DNA of 59,186 bases from HGM04593 sp045634365 (GCA_045634365.1 JAZRAC010000030.1:1-59186); one strand, 5' to 3'. Positions 52,401 to 59,186 are shown, counted from the stretch's first letter. Notes: generated by a model not told the origin, from the letters alone. Numbers and translations: made by a program.

Positions 52401-53634
52401 TCGTGCTATTGCTCCAATGCCTTTGGGCGAGTTGCGAAGCGAAGTTAAACGCCACTTGCAAAATATCTTGGTGTCTATTAAGGCCAAGAACAAGGTAGTC
52501 ACCTCCAATCTCAATAAGGTATCTACAAAGAAATGTGGTACATTAAGAATAACCCAGCAAACCCCACGCGGACAGCTCCATTTAGAGACCATCTATGGTA
52601 GCCATAAGGAGTATGTAACCCAAGAAGAGAAAGTAGGTGCGTCATTCACCGAAGAGAAGATAATGACCGTTTGCCGCAAAGTATATCGCGAAGCCCTGCT
52701 CCAACGCCTTCACCAATTTAGCGATGATGCCAAGAAAGCCTTTACGGGTAAAAACTCACCCGAGAAATCTCCCATTTGGATTGACCAAGCACGAGGCTTT
52801 GCCGTACCCCCAAAAGTGAAGACCGTCGCGCAAAAGGTGTGTTACACCATACGCAAGCCTATCGATGAAAATTTGAGTGTGGACAAGGTGGTAAATAAAC
52901 GCATTCAAAAACTCCTGCAAGAGCGTATCAAGGAATATGGCGGTGCCAAGAAAGCCTTTGCCAACCTCGACGAGAATCCTATTTGGTTCAACAAGGAGAA
53001 GGGTATCAAAATCAAGCGCGTCACCATCGCCGGCATTAGCAACGCGCAAGCCCTTCACGAGAAGCGCGACAAAGAGGGCAACTTTATGCTTGACGAGAGT
53101 GGCAATCGCATTCCTGTCGATTTTGTGAACACAGGCAACAACCACCATGTAGCGGTATATCGCAAACCCGTGTTAGACAAGCAAGGCTTGCAGAAGCTCG
53201 ATGACTATGGAGATGCTATGTACGAGATTGAAGAGCGCATCGTGTCATTCTACGAAGCCGTAGCACGAGCCAATGAGGGATTACCCATTGTCGATAAGAG
53301 CTACAAATATGAGGAAGGTTGGAAATTTCTCTTCACAATGAAGCAAAATGAGTATTTCGTGTTCCCCAATGAACAGACAGGATTTAACCCTAAGGAAGTA
53401 GACCTACTAAATCCAGACAACTATGCTCTGATAAGTCCTAATCTGTTTAGGGTGCAGAAGTTCTCATATAAAAATTATGTATTTAGGCATCATTTGGAGA
53501 CTTCTGTCGTTGATACTACTACAAAGACGAGAGGTGTAACGTGGCGTGATTTTAGAAGTTCCAGAGGATTAGACGCTATTGTGAAAGTACGAGTTAATCA
53601 CATTGGCCAAATTGTATCAATTGGAGAGTATTAA
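49423..53634 (+). CDS. cas9: CRISPR-associated endonuclease Cas9 (type II-C)
   Basis: The protein has 1403 aa, RNA-guided DNA endonuclease. RuvC-I: D8 in ILGLDLGISSIGWAL. Arg-rich bridge helix: TLKRGARRNLQRYKLRRQEL at ~64-83. RuvC-II: E704 in VRIELARELKK. HNH: catalytic H788 in YDIEHIIPQALCFDDSFSNK. RuvC-III: HHAMD ending at D954. All nuclease residues are present, so it should be active. The C-terminal ~400 residues hold the PAM-interacting region. It is followed by cas1 and cas2 and no csn2 or cas4, which defines subtype II-C. It is larger than compact II-C Cas9s such as Neisseria (1082 aa), as usual for Bacteroidetes. The PAM cannot be read from sequence. Confidence 0.98.
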   Translation: MKKILGLDLGISSIGWALVNEAERADERSSIINVGVRVNPLTVDELQNYEKGKSITTNADRTLKRGARRNLQRYKLRRQELVKILIEEGFISNDTILSEQGNRTTFETYRLRAKAATEEVTLEEFARILLMINKKRGYKSNRKAKGGEDGALIDGMEIAKRLYDENITPAQLCLQLLKKGKKKMPDFYRSDLQDELNRIWEFQYQFYPTILTNEVKEEIRGKNKKQTSAILAKHFVWEEETFVWDENNAATKSNIEEKRLGDLTRTTKGFDLKCENYEWRVQSLTEQMNLERLAIVLQEINDEISSSSCYLGTISDRSKSLFFNKQTVGQYLMALLDKNPHTSLTNTVFYRQDYLDEFERLWETQAHYHPQLTDKLKCTIRDIIIFYQRRLKSQKSLISYCEFESKERKIVIDGKTKTITIGSRVIPRSSPLFQEFKVWQTLNNIEVFSKADHTKYILSQEDKELLAEELSIHEKLKKDDILKILFENPKQYDLNYKEVEGNVVNAKFYGAFSQLLEQSGHKPLNFKQPAKTLKTQVREIFASLRWNTGVLSFDSSQPFDAQPHYKLWHLLYSFEGDNTVTGDANLKRKVATLMGFDIDYAPNLTSLTFVEDYGSLSAKAIRKILPYLKEGNKYDEACSYAGYRHSASSLTKEEIEAKELKEHLELLPKNSLRSPVVEKILNQMVNVINEIIDTYGRPDEVRIELARELKKNAKQREELTKSLANATKEQEDIRQRLEREFNIAHVTRNDIIRYRLYEELKSNGYKTLYSNSYIPKDKLFSKEYDIEHIIPQALCFDDSFSNKTLEVHSVNIKKGKKTAYDFISDEYGEEGLNRYRNTCEKLFKEKKAKLRKLLMSGADIPGDFLARDLSLTQYITKKALAMLSNISRRVVATTGAITDELRNDWQLVDVMKELNWDKYKALGRVEYHKDHDGRRIGRITEWTKRNDHRHHAMDALTVVFTKEAFVQYYNNKNASDTPDSNAYAIKHKYFREGRAIAPMPLGELRSEVKRHLQNILVSIKAKNKVVTSNLNKVSTKKCGTLRITQQTPRGQLHLETIYGSHKEYVTQEEKVGASFTEEKIMTVCRKVYREALLQRLHQFSDDAKKAFTGKNSPEKSPIWIDQARGFAVPPKVKTVAQKVCYTIRKPIDENLSVDKVVNKRIQKLLQERIKEYGGAKKAFANLDENPIWFNKEKGIKIKRVTIAGISNAQALHEKRDKEGNFMLDESGNRIPVDFVNTGNNHHVAVYRKPVLDKQGLQKLDDYGDAMYEIEERIVSFYEAVARANEGLPIVDKSYKYEEGWKFLFTMKQNEYFVFPNEQTGFNPKEVDLLNPDNYALISPNLFRVQKFSYKNYVFRHHLETSVVDTTTKTRGVTWRDFRSSRGLDAIVKVRVNHIGQIVSIGEY

Positions 53635-53715
53635 GCATAAGAGTGGTTGTTGCAGGTGAAGCAGCCACTCTGTGTTTTTACCATCCGCATATTTAACCCT
53701 CAAATACACATTACT

Positions 53716-54654
53716 ATGATTAAGAAAACTCTCTACTTCGGAAACCCCGCCTACCTCTCATTGCGAAACAATCAGTTGATAATCAAACTACCCGAAGTGG
53801 AGCAGTGCGATGCGCTACCCGAGTCGTTCAAGAAGCAAGCCGAAGTAACCAAACCCATTGAAGATATTGGTGTAGTAGTGCTCGATAACAAACAGATTAC
53901 CATAACATCGGGAGTTATTGAAGCCTTGCTCGAAAATAATTGCGCACTCATCACTTGCGATAGTCGTAGTATGCCTACAGGTCTTATGCTACCTCTCTAC
54001 GGCAACACCACACAAAATGAACGTTTCCATCATCAGCTTGACGCTTCCGTTCCGTTAAAGAAGCAGTTGTGGCAACAAACCATACAATGTAAAATCAATA
54101 ATCAAGCATCGGTGCTTCACGATTTACGCGATGAAGAGGTACACTGTATGCGTGTGTGGGCACGCGATGTGCGCAGTGGTGATGCTGACAATATGGAAGG
54201 CCGTGCAGCCGCTTATTATTGGAAGTATCTCTTTGGCCAACATATTAACGGTTTTACAAGAGACCGTGACGGAGTGCCACCCAACAATCTACTCAACTAT
54301 GGCTATGCAATCCTGCGAGCTGTGATAGCACGCGCTCTTGTCACCAGCGGTCTACTTCCAACCCTCGGCATACACCATCATAATCGCTACAATGCCTATT
54401 GCTTGGCCGATGATATTATGGAGCCTTATCGCCCCTATGTAGACGAACTTGTTTACAAATTGGTAAGGAATAAAGGTCTGCCAACCGATGGGCTCACACG
54501 AGAATGGAAGTCGGAACTTCTTATTATCCCCACACTCGATGTATTTATCTCGGGTAAACGTAGTCCGCTTATGGTAGCAGCAGGGCAAACTACTGCCTCG
54601 CTCTACAAATGTTTCAGTGGCGAGTTGCGCAAGATAGCCTATCCCGAAAGATAA
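53716..54654 (+). CDS. cas1: CRISPR integrase Cas1
   Basis: The protein has 312 aa from the ATG at 53716 (MIKKTLYFGNPAYLSL). An in-frame extension from 53647 is not Cas1-like. The catalytic Glu lies in NMEGRAAAYYWKYLFG, with the His of GIHHHNRYNAYCLADDIMEPYRP and the following Asp completing the metal site. It inserts new spacers with Cas2. It follows cas9 by 81 bp and precedes cas2 by 15 bp. Confidence 0.97.
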   Translation: MIKKTLYFGNPAYLSLRNNQLIIKLPEVEQCDALPESFKKQAEVTKPIEDIGVVVLDNKQITITSGVIEALLENNCALITCDSRSMPTGLMLPLYGNTTQNERFHHQLDASVPLKKQLWQQTIQCKINNQASVLHDLRDEEVHCMRVWARDVRSGDADNMEGRAAAYYWKYLFGQHINGFTRDRDGVPPNNLLNYGYAILRAVIARALVTSGLLPTLGIHHHNRYNAYCLADDIMEPYRPYVDELVYKLVRNKGLPTDGLTREWKSELLIIPTLDVFISGKRSPLMVAAGQTTASLYKCFSGELRKIAYPER

Positions 54655-54669
54655 CCCCCTTGTGATTAT

Positions 54670-55002
54670 ATGGAACGTTTTAGTGAATATCGTGTTATGT
54701 GGGTGCTTGTATTATTTGACTTACCTACCGAGACCAAGCGTGACCGCAAGGCCTATACAGAGTTTCGCAAGAAACTCCAACGTGATGGGTTCACTATGTT
54801 TCAGTTCTCCATCTACATCCGGCATTGTGCAAGTATGGAAAATGCCGAGGTACACATCAAACGCGTTAAATCTTTCCTTCCCGATTTTGGACAAGTGGGC
54901 ATACTTTGTATTACCGACAAGCAATTTGGAAATCTAAAAATCTTTCACGGTAAGAAACCGCAAGAGGTCGCCGCACCGGGTCAACAACTCGAACTTTTCT
55001 AA
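54670..55002 (+). CDS. cas2: CRISPR-associated protein Cas2
   Basis: The protein has 110 aa, ferredoxin-like fold. EYRVMWVLVLFDLPTETKRD carries the conserved first-strand Asp; FTMFQFSIYIRHC and IKRVKSFLPDFGQVGILCIT complete the fold. It is the structural core of the Cas1-Cas2 integrase. It is the last gene of the cas operon, 124 bp before the first repeat. Confidence 0.96.
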   Translation: MERFSEYRVMWVLVLFDLPTETKRDRKAYTEFRKKLQRDGFTMFQFSIYIRHCASMENAEVHIKRVKSFLPDFGQVGILCITDKQFGNLKIFHGKKPQEVAAPGQQLELF

Positions 55003-55020
55003 AAATATTCGATTATAGAA

Positions 55021-55053
55021 ACAACAAATCCCGCCATAAGCGGGATTTGTTGT
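55021..55053. terminator. hairpin between cas2 and the CRISPR array
   Basis: ACAACAAATCCCGC pairs perfectly with GCGGGATTTGTTGT (14 bp, loop CATAA). It lies between the end of the cas operon and the minus-strand array transcripts. The T-run is weak, so termination efficiency is uncertain. Confidence 0.65.
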
Positions 55054-55126
55054 CATAGAAGACCTCTATTTTTCTTTTCTAACACCCATTGTAAGTTGTT
55101 GATTTTTTGCTTATTATGCAGGATGA

Positions 55127-55997
55127 GGTGTCTTCTATCTTGCAAAGATACTAATTTGAAAGCAATTCACAACGGGTTGACGCTGTTTCGAAGCCACGCC
55201 GAAGGTGTCTTCTATCTTGCAAAGATACTAATTTGAAAGCAATTCACAACTGCGGAGTACAAGGTACCCTATTCGCAGAGGTGTCTTCTATCTTGCAAAG
55301 ATACTAATTTGAAAGCAATTCACAACTTGGTATAACATGCAAACTTCGTTTGTAAGGGTGTCTTCTATCTTGCAAAGATACTAATTTGAAAGCAATTCAC
55401 AACGCTGAGCGAAAGCGAGAAAAAAGCGCGGGTGGTGTCTTCTATCTTGCAAAGATACTAATTTGAAAGCAATTCACAACAGCTTCCCTCTGCTAACCTC
55501 AACCGTTGTGGGTGTCTTCTATCTTGCAAAGATACTAATTTGAAAGCAATTCACAACAGGAAACGCGGTATTACTTATCGTGATATTGGTGTCTTCTATC
55601 TTGCAAAGATACTAATTTGAAAGCAATTCACAACAATATCAAGTAGCGTTTGCTCTTGCACAGGGGTGTCTTCTATCTTGCAAAGATACTAATTTGAAAG
55701 CAATTCACAACGCTCATTCGATAGCTTTTCATTGCAACATGGTGTCTTCTATCTTGCAAAGATACTAATTTGAAAGCAATTCACAACTCCGCGCCCGACT
55801 TCAATATTTCGGGTTTGGTGTCTTCTATCTTGCAAAGATACTAATTTGAAAGCAATTCACAACCGGTACACTAACGGCCCTGCTGCTATCGTGGGTGTCT
55901 TCTATCTTGCAAAGATACTAATTTGAAAGCAATTCACAACAGAAAGATAACAACGGCGGTTGTTGGTGAGGTGTCTTCTATCTTGCAAAGATACTAA
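55127..55997 (-). CRISPR. type II-C CRISPR array: 11 full repeats, 1 truncated, 11 spacers
   Basis: The 47-bp repeat starts GGTGTCTTCTATCTTGC on plus and GTTGTGAATTGCTTTC on minus. Full repeats begin at 55127, 55204, 55280, 55357, 55434, 55511, 55588, 55665, 55741, 55817 and 55894 and appear identical. Spacers are 29-30 nt and all differ. The last repeat (55970-55997) keeps only 28 nt, positions 20-47 in crRNA orientation. crRNA is on the minus strand by anti-repeat pairing. Each repeat contains TTG (positions 2-4), 19 bp, then TATCTTTG (24-31), a complete Bacteroidetes promoter reading into the next spacer. The palindrome TATCTT-TGC-AAGATA (24-38) surrounds the -7. Confidence 0.97.
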
Positions 55998-56032
55998 GAA
56001 GTTTTTAGCGTTAATAACTAATGTTGTCACCG

Positions 56033-56040
56033 CAAATATA
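56033..56040 (-). promoter_or_regulatory. possible array-external crRNA promoter (-7 box)
   Basis: On the minus strand TATATTTG fully matches TAnnTTTG, 36 bp outside the truncated distal repeat and directed into the array. The -33 region shows ATG rather than TTG. A further TACCTTTG occurs at 56139-56132. Confidence 0.4.
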
Positions 56041-56450
56041 TATAGCAAAATTTGATAAAACATTGACATTTAATGTGTTAGATTATACAAGTCATAAGGT
56101 GTCATCACTTGTCATAGCAGGCAGGAAAGCAAAGGTACAAAAAGGGGTAAAACAAGGGTAAAAAGAGGGAAAACGCTCCACATAGAAACGGGGTTGAAAT
56201 GAGCGAAAAACGAAGGCAAAAAAATGTGCGAGAAAGAGCGGTGGTATGACCGAAAAGCAATAACTTTTGTAATATGCAGAGTTGAGAGCTGAGCTGCTTT
56301 TGTCCCCACTTAAAAAATCGGGCACTAAAAAGATGGCGGTGGTTGATAGACCTTATAATAGAATATAGATATGGCAGTCAGGTTGAGAATAGAGATGCGG
56401 CAAATCTTACCGCAATGTATTTTTGACCTGTTGTACTATGCGTCGTAGGT

Positions 56451-56620
56451 CGCTTCGCTTGCTAAGTCCCAACCTCTGTCTCAACTCGGACGGCGATACC
56501 GGAGCGTTTTTTCGGGTGAAAAATTATCGCAGAGAATTTTTTGCCCGAAAACCCTAGGCTCGAACGTGGAGGTATTGTCCCTCCGAGTTAACTTCTTGAA
56601 GGGACTTGGCGAGTGAAGCG
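56451..56620. repeat. 170-bp imperfect inverted repeat
   Basis: The outer arms CGCTTCGCTTGCTAAGTCCC (56451-56470) and GGGACTTGGCGAGTGAAGCG (56601-56620) match at 17 of 20 positions. In register inside are AACTCGGA (56483-56490) with TCCGAGTT (56582-56589), ATACC (56496-56500) with GGTAT (56571-56575), and TTTTCGGG (56509-56516) with CCCGAAAA (56544-56551) closed by AAAAATT/AATTTTT. The nested pairing suggests a MITE-like element or one long structured RNA. Confidence 0.65.
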
Positions 56621-56754
56621 GGATTTTCACGCTACATTAAGTTAATTAAGATAAAACCATAAACAGGAAAATAAAGAGTACTAATTATAAAAAATAAAGA
56701 CTCAAAGATAATGGAGTAAAATATCTTTGAGTCTTTACTTAGAATAATATAGGT

Positions 56755-57504
56755 CTATTTTTCTTCTATTTGTAAAACTAATTGTTTAGCGTATTTGTCA
56801 TTAATTATGTTTCCTATATTGTTAAACAATGATATTGCATTATGTATATATAACTTAAGATAGTCTTGTTCTGTCTTATAAGATTTAGAGAGTGAAATTA
56901 TTGCTGCGCCCAGCAAGTCCATGTTATTTTTAATTCTATACTCATATATGTCAGGAGTGTATTCTGCATAATCAACAAATACACTTTGCAATTTTCTTAA
57001 GCATCTATCAATATAAAATAAAGCCTCTCCTCTATTGTACTCATTTAATGTTATGTCATCTTCGATTATATCCGTAGATATAACATAAGATAAATGAATT
57101 AAACCTGTTATGTCGAAATCAAATTTAGCCAATATTTTTTTCTTCTCAATTTGGGAAAGATTTTTGTAAAATTCCTTGTTATTGGGTATAATGTATTTAA
57201 TTTCCTTGTTAACCCAAAAAAAGATAGGATATAGTATGAATTTGTTCAGTGCGTATACTAGTATAAAAATAGCTGATACAATCAGAGGTAGCCAAAATGC
57301 ATTTATTCCATAGTCATAATTATTACTGCTTGCTATAAAACCTGCAATTGCTGTAGAAATTGCAATTAGAGCGGATAGTATCGGACTAAAAAAAGGATTT
57401 ATTTTATTTTTATTCGCATCTTCCTTTTTTTGCTTATAGATATCAAGTTCTTTCGATAATTGATATCTAAGTTGCGCATTCTTTCTATAGTATTTATTAT
57501 CCAT
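56755..57504 (-). CDS. two-helix membrane protein of unknown function
   Basis: The protein has 249 aa. The N-terminal ~38 residues are charged and helical (LRYQLSKELDIYKQKKEDAN). Two membrane helices follow, at ~42-60 (PILSALIAISTAIAGFI) and ~70-92 (WLPLIVSAIFILVYALN). The ~155-residue C-terminal part is helical and soluble, with no recognised motif. The shape (short coil, two helices, cytoplasmic domain) resembles SLATT-type effector proteins of defence systems, but the match is only in layout. The DNA is AT-rich relative to the chromosome. It is the second gene of a pair, 12 bp after the upstream stop. Confidence 0.6.
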   Translation of the reverse strand: MDNKYYRKNAQLRYQLSKELDIYKQKKEDANKNKINPFFSPILSALIAISTAIAGFIASSNNYDYGINAFWLPLIVSAIFILVYALNKFILYPIFFWVNKEIKYIIPNNKEFYKNLSQIEKKKILAKFDFDITGLIHLSYVISTDIIEDDITLNEYNRGEALFYIDRCLRKLQSVFVDYAEYTPDIYEYRIKNNMDLLGAAIISLSKSYKTEQDYLKLYIHNAISLFNNIGNIINDKYAKQLVLQIEEK

Positions 57505-57516
57505 ATTAACAAATTT

Positions 57517-58014
57517 TTATTCACATATAACATCATAATTCATCAATGGATCAACGATTTCTTCTTTAGCACGTTGACTCTTCAGCCTAATTTGATTCTG
57601 ATGAGTTAAAATACAGTCATAAAGAGATGGCATAAGCAATTCTCTACAATACTTACTATTTTTATTGTTAATACAATTAAGGCAATGGTTTTTACAAAAA
57701 TTACGCAACGACTTATTTTCATCAACTAATTTTGTTAATGTTGTAAAGATAGGCATTAATTTAAATGGCAATGAGATTGTCTGTCCTTTTCTTACAGATA
57801 TATTTACAAATGTTTTAATCTGACGTTTTGAAACTTTATGCTCTAATGTGTCGTATATTTTTTTTATACCGATTTTACGTGCTGATTCTGAAGAATTTTC
57901 ATATTCATGTCGATATAATAACCCCAATTGGTCAACAACAGCTTGAACATTTAACATCTCCACATTTTTCTGAGACACAAATGGGTAGTAAGCCCTCCAA
58001 AAAAACAAGTCCAT
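57517..58014 (-). CDS. Cys-cluster protein of unknown function
   Basis: The protein has 165 aa. The feature that stands out is CKNHCLNCINNKNSKYC at ~112-128, four Cys spaced for metal or Fe-S binding. The N-terminal part (YYPFVSQKNVEMLNVQAVVD) and KRQIKTFVNISVRKGQTISL look like a small alpha/beta domain. No signal peptide or membrane helix. An alternative start at Met 20 is possible. It precedes the two-helix membrane protein on an AT-rich minus-strand unit between the CRISPR array and the conjugative-element-like DNA. I do not recognise the family. Confidence 0.6.
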   Translation of the reverse strand: MDLFFWRAYYPFVSQKNVEMLNVQAVVDQLGLLYRHEYENSSESARKIGIKKIYDTLEHKVSKRQIKTFVNISVRKGQTISLPFKLMPIFTTLTKLVDENKSLRNFCKNHCLNCINNKNSKYCRELLMPSLYDCILTHQNQIRLKSQRAKEEIVDPLMNYDVICE

Positions 58015-58132
58015 ATCCTAAATAGTTAAAGTTATATTGATATTATTTAAAATTAGTTTATATCCAATATATTTTTCTGTCACAAAATTAATAATTTTAA
58101 ATTAGAGTTAGTAATAAAACAATAAAATTTTA

Positions 58133-58167
58133 ACAACTTGGGGCTGACTTACGTATCCCTAAGTTGG
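58133..58167 (-). terminator. possible terminator after the DUF4120-like gene
   Basis: AACTTGGGG (58135-58143) pairs with CCCTAAGTT (58157-58165), with one bulge. An A/T-rich run follows in the minus direction. It lies 28 bp after the gene's stop. Confidence 0.45.
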
Positions 58168-58195
58168 CTTTATAAATTTTAGAAATTGGAGTTGT

Positions 58196-58486
58196 TTATG
58201 TGTGTATGCTCCACCCGTGAATAGGATTCATCAATACAGCAAACGATTGGTCGGGCTGTCCGTGATAGAGCAAGCCTCCGACAATTCCTGTTCTACCATC
58301 GGGATATACTTGTCGGAATCCGAATGAGTGTGGAGCCGAGTCATAGTAGAGTTCAATCTCACATGGGCAGTTTGGATTTTCCTCCCACTGCTTCAAACGG
58401 TCAATACACATTTGCAGGGTGTCGTTCTTAATTTCCTTTGCGTAGGCAACAGCCTTGTCATAACGCTCTTGACATAAAATCTTCAT
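58196..58486 (-). CDS. DUF4120-like protein of conjugative elements
   Basis: The protein has 96 aa. MKILCQERYDKAVAYAKEIK at the N-terminus, then CEIELYYDSAPHSFGFRQVY and GGLLYHGQPDQSFAVLM, resemble DUF4120 proteins carried on Bacteroides integrative conjugative elements. It is small and cytoplasmic; its role is unknown. It follows the 163-aa gene by 19 bp on the same strand. Confidence 0.6.
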   Translation of the reverse strand: MKILCQERYDKAVAYAKEIKNDTLQMCIDRLKQWEENPNCPCEIELYYDSAPHSFGFRQVYPDGRTGIVGGLLYHGQPDQSFAVLMNPIHGWSIHT

Positions 58487-58505
58487 ACTCGATATTTTTT
58501 AAGGT

Positions 58506-58997
58506 TTATAATAAATCTTCATATACTCCAAAGCCGTAGCAGTCGGCAATGTAAAAGTCCTCACAGCCGATTTCTGCAAGTGACTTCATATCTTCCAGCG
58601 TATCGCAATAGAAGAAAATGTCATCATCCTTTTCGGTATCGGAATCCATTCCGATGGCGATACGCACTTCAACTGTATCGTAGTTGTCCTTATAGCGGAT
58701 AAGACAATCGGCATAATGAGGCTCGATGCCTCGCTCTGTAAAGAACTTCAGGCATTGGCGACTAATCTCTTTTCTGACAGCATCGGGTTTCTTCCAATCG
58801 GAGTCATCAATAATCTCCAATCCCATACCTTCCACGACCAAACAAGTGCCACCATTGATGTTTGTCATTAGTGTACGCTTGCCTAAATGTTTCTCTCTAA
58901 TATCGGCCCAATTGGGGATATCCCATCTTTCGTTGGTCCATACTCCGCGATAATCTTTTGGCACACGGAGATACTCTGATAATGTCATTCTAATCAT
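58506..58997 (-). CDS. conserved hypothetical protein of conjugative elements
   Basis: The protein has 163 aa from the ATG at 58997; a second ATG at 58988 is also possible. It starts MIRMTLSEYLRVPKDYRGVW and is acidic overall (GMDSDTEKDDDIFFYCDTLE), with no signal peptide or catalytic motif. It lies in an operon with the DUF4120-like gene, and both are typical of the accessory cargo near regulatory genes of CTnDOT-like elements. Function unknown. Confidence 0.6.
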   Translation of the reverse strand: MIRMTLSEYLRVPKDYRGVWTNERWDIPNWADIREKHLGKRTLMTNINGGTCLVVEGMGLEIIDDSDWKKPDAVRKEISRQCLKFFTERGIEPHYADCLIRYKDNYDTVEVRIAIGMDSDTEKDDDIFFYCDTLEDMKSLAEIGCEDFYIADCYGFGVYEDLL

Positions 58998-59023
58998 AGC
59001 CTATCTTTTTTAAGTAATGCATA

Positions 59024-59186
59024 TTACAGGCGAAGCATTGTATTGTATTCTATTTCTTTACCGCCTTGACTGTTCCGTGCAGGATTGTGCAAGGTTGGCG
59101 GGAAAAATACCGCAAGCCCCGTGGGGCGAGGATGATTTTTCCACGACACCCACAGGGCTTGACCTTGCTCAATCCGAAAGGCACGG
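59024..59186 (-). CDS. partial ORF at the window edge
   Basis: An open minus-strand frame enters at the window end and stops with TAA at 59024-59026. About 53 residues are visible, including LWVSWKNHPRPTGLAVFFPP and ending EYNTMLRL. Its GC content is higher than that of the region to its left, and it sits 26 bp before the 163-aa gene. It may be the 3' end of another conjugative-element gene. The start lies outside the window, so the assignment is tentative. Confidence 0.35.
   Translation of the reverse strand, partial: RAFRIEQGQALWVSWKNHPRPTGLAVFFPPTLHNPARNSQGGKEIEYNTMLRL

Larger units (their letters stand above)
55998..56754. other. 757-bp region without an assignable gene, beyond the array
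   Basis: It holds possible array promoters (56033-56040, 56132-56139, minus), an A/G-rich tract around 56125-56260 whose minus-strand ORF looks low-complexity and not protein-like, and the 170-bp inverted repeat at 56451-56620. On the minus strand 56505-56410 a short open stretch reads NAPVSPSELRQRLGL then SKRSDLRRIV and stops. This may be the remnant of the C-terminus of a protein; upstream it meets a stop. Confidence 0.5.

Noticed and set aside
53647..53715. N-terminal extension of Cas1
   Set aside because: The 23 extra residues lack conservation features. The ATG at 53716 gives the standard Cas1 start.
55054..55066. Degenerate inverted half-repeat near the leader
   Set aside because: ATAGAAGAC matches the end of the repeat in inverted orientation, but a 9-bp match in AT-rich sequence is easily chance.
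55127..55997. crRNA transcription on the plus strand, in line with cas9-cas1-cas2
   Set aside because: The anti-repeat and terminator at 49.2 kb make sense only as a minus-strand tracrRNA that pairs with minus-strand repeats. The promoter-like TATCTTTG is also found only on the minus strand of the repeat.
56092..56325. 77-aa minus-strand ORF beyond the array
   Set aside because: Its composition is that of a low-complexity A/G tract; there is no domain, no start context and no neighbour support.
56451..56620. Retron-like msr-msd
   Set aside because: The nested inverted repeat resembles a long msd stem, but no reverse transcriptase gene lies within several kb on either side.

Overview
The window looks like chromosomal DNA of a Bacteroidales bacterium, genus not resolved. 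Three things support this. Many intergenic regions carry the Bacteroidetes housekeeping promoter (TAnnTTTG at -7, with TTG or TTTG 19-22 bp upstream). The families are typical of the order (TlpA-like oxidoreductase, DUF4252 and DUF4251 proteins, S16 with a long Ala/Glu-rich tail, split glycine decarboxylase P protein). The right edge resembles Bacteroides conjugative-element DNA. No rRNA or tRNA gene was seen.

Layout. 1-3.1 kb: a divergent pair of small HTH genes, then a TlpA-like protein without a visible export signal. 3.2-7.2 kb: an ECF sigma factor, a membrane anti-sigma candidate and three exported proteins in one operon. 7.3-9.7 kb: glutaminase and glutamate decarboxylase (glutamine to glutamate to GABA, acid resistance). 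9.9-12 kb: two overlapping transporter genes. 12.1-16.2 kb: nitrilase-like amidase, indolepyruvate oxidoreductase iorAB and a sugar-kinase-like protein. 16.3-25.3 kb: DNA polymerase III delta, RsmG, MBL hydrolase, aldehyde dehydrogenase, SDR, arylacetate-CoA ligase and an ACT protein. iorAB plus the ligase fit aromatic amino acid fermentation. 25.5-30.5 kb: menA, menG, a bile-acid-type symporter, MscS channel and ispE, with a candidate plus-strand non-coding RNA inside this minus-strand block. 30.8-37 kb: dnaB, trpS, pheT and a YebC-type regulator, followed by a strongly folded repeat region. 37.4-42 kb: DUF4251 protein, GH43-like lipoprotein, nagB and a three-gene minus operon. 42.2-47.5 kb: lipoate ligase and the complete glycine cleavage operon gcvT-gcvH-gcvPA-gcvPB. 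47.6-49.1 kb: S16 and a DUF115-like protein.

49.1-56 kb is a complete type II-C CRISPR-Cas system: tracrRNA (minus), cas9, cas1 and cas2 (plus), then an array of 11 full repeats, one truncated repeat and 11 spacers of 29-30 nt. Anti-repeat pairing puts crRNA on the minus strand. In that orientation every repeat contains a full-match Bacteroidetes promoter (TTG, 19 bp, TATCTTTG) pointing into the next spacer. The distal truncated repeat keeps the -7 half and loses the tracrRNA-pairing half. This suggests that each crRNA unit is transcribed from its own repeat-borne promoter. The tracrRNA has an equally good promoter that would start the RNA at the anti-repeat.

56-59.2 kb is accessory DNA: a 170-bp imperfect inverted repeat, an AT-rich two-gene operon of unknown function (a Cys-cluster protein and a two-helix membrane protein), and the edge of what looks like an integrative conjugative element.
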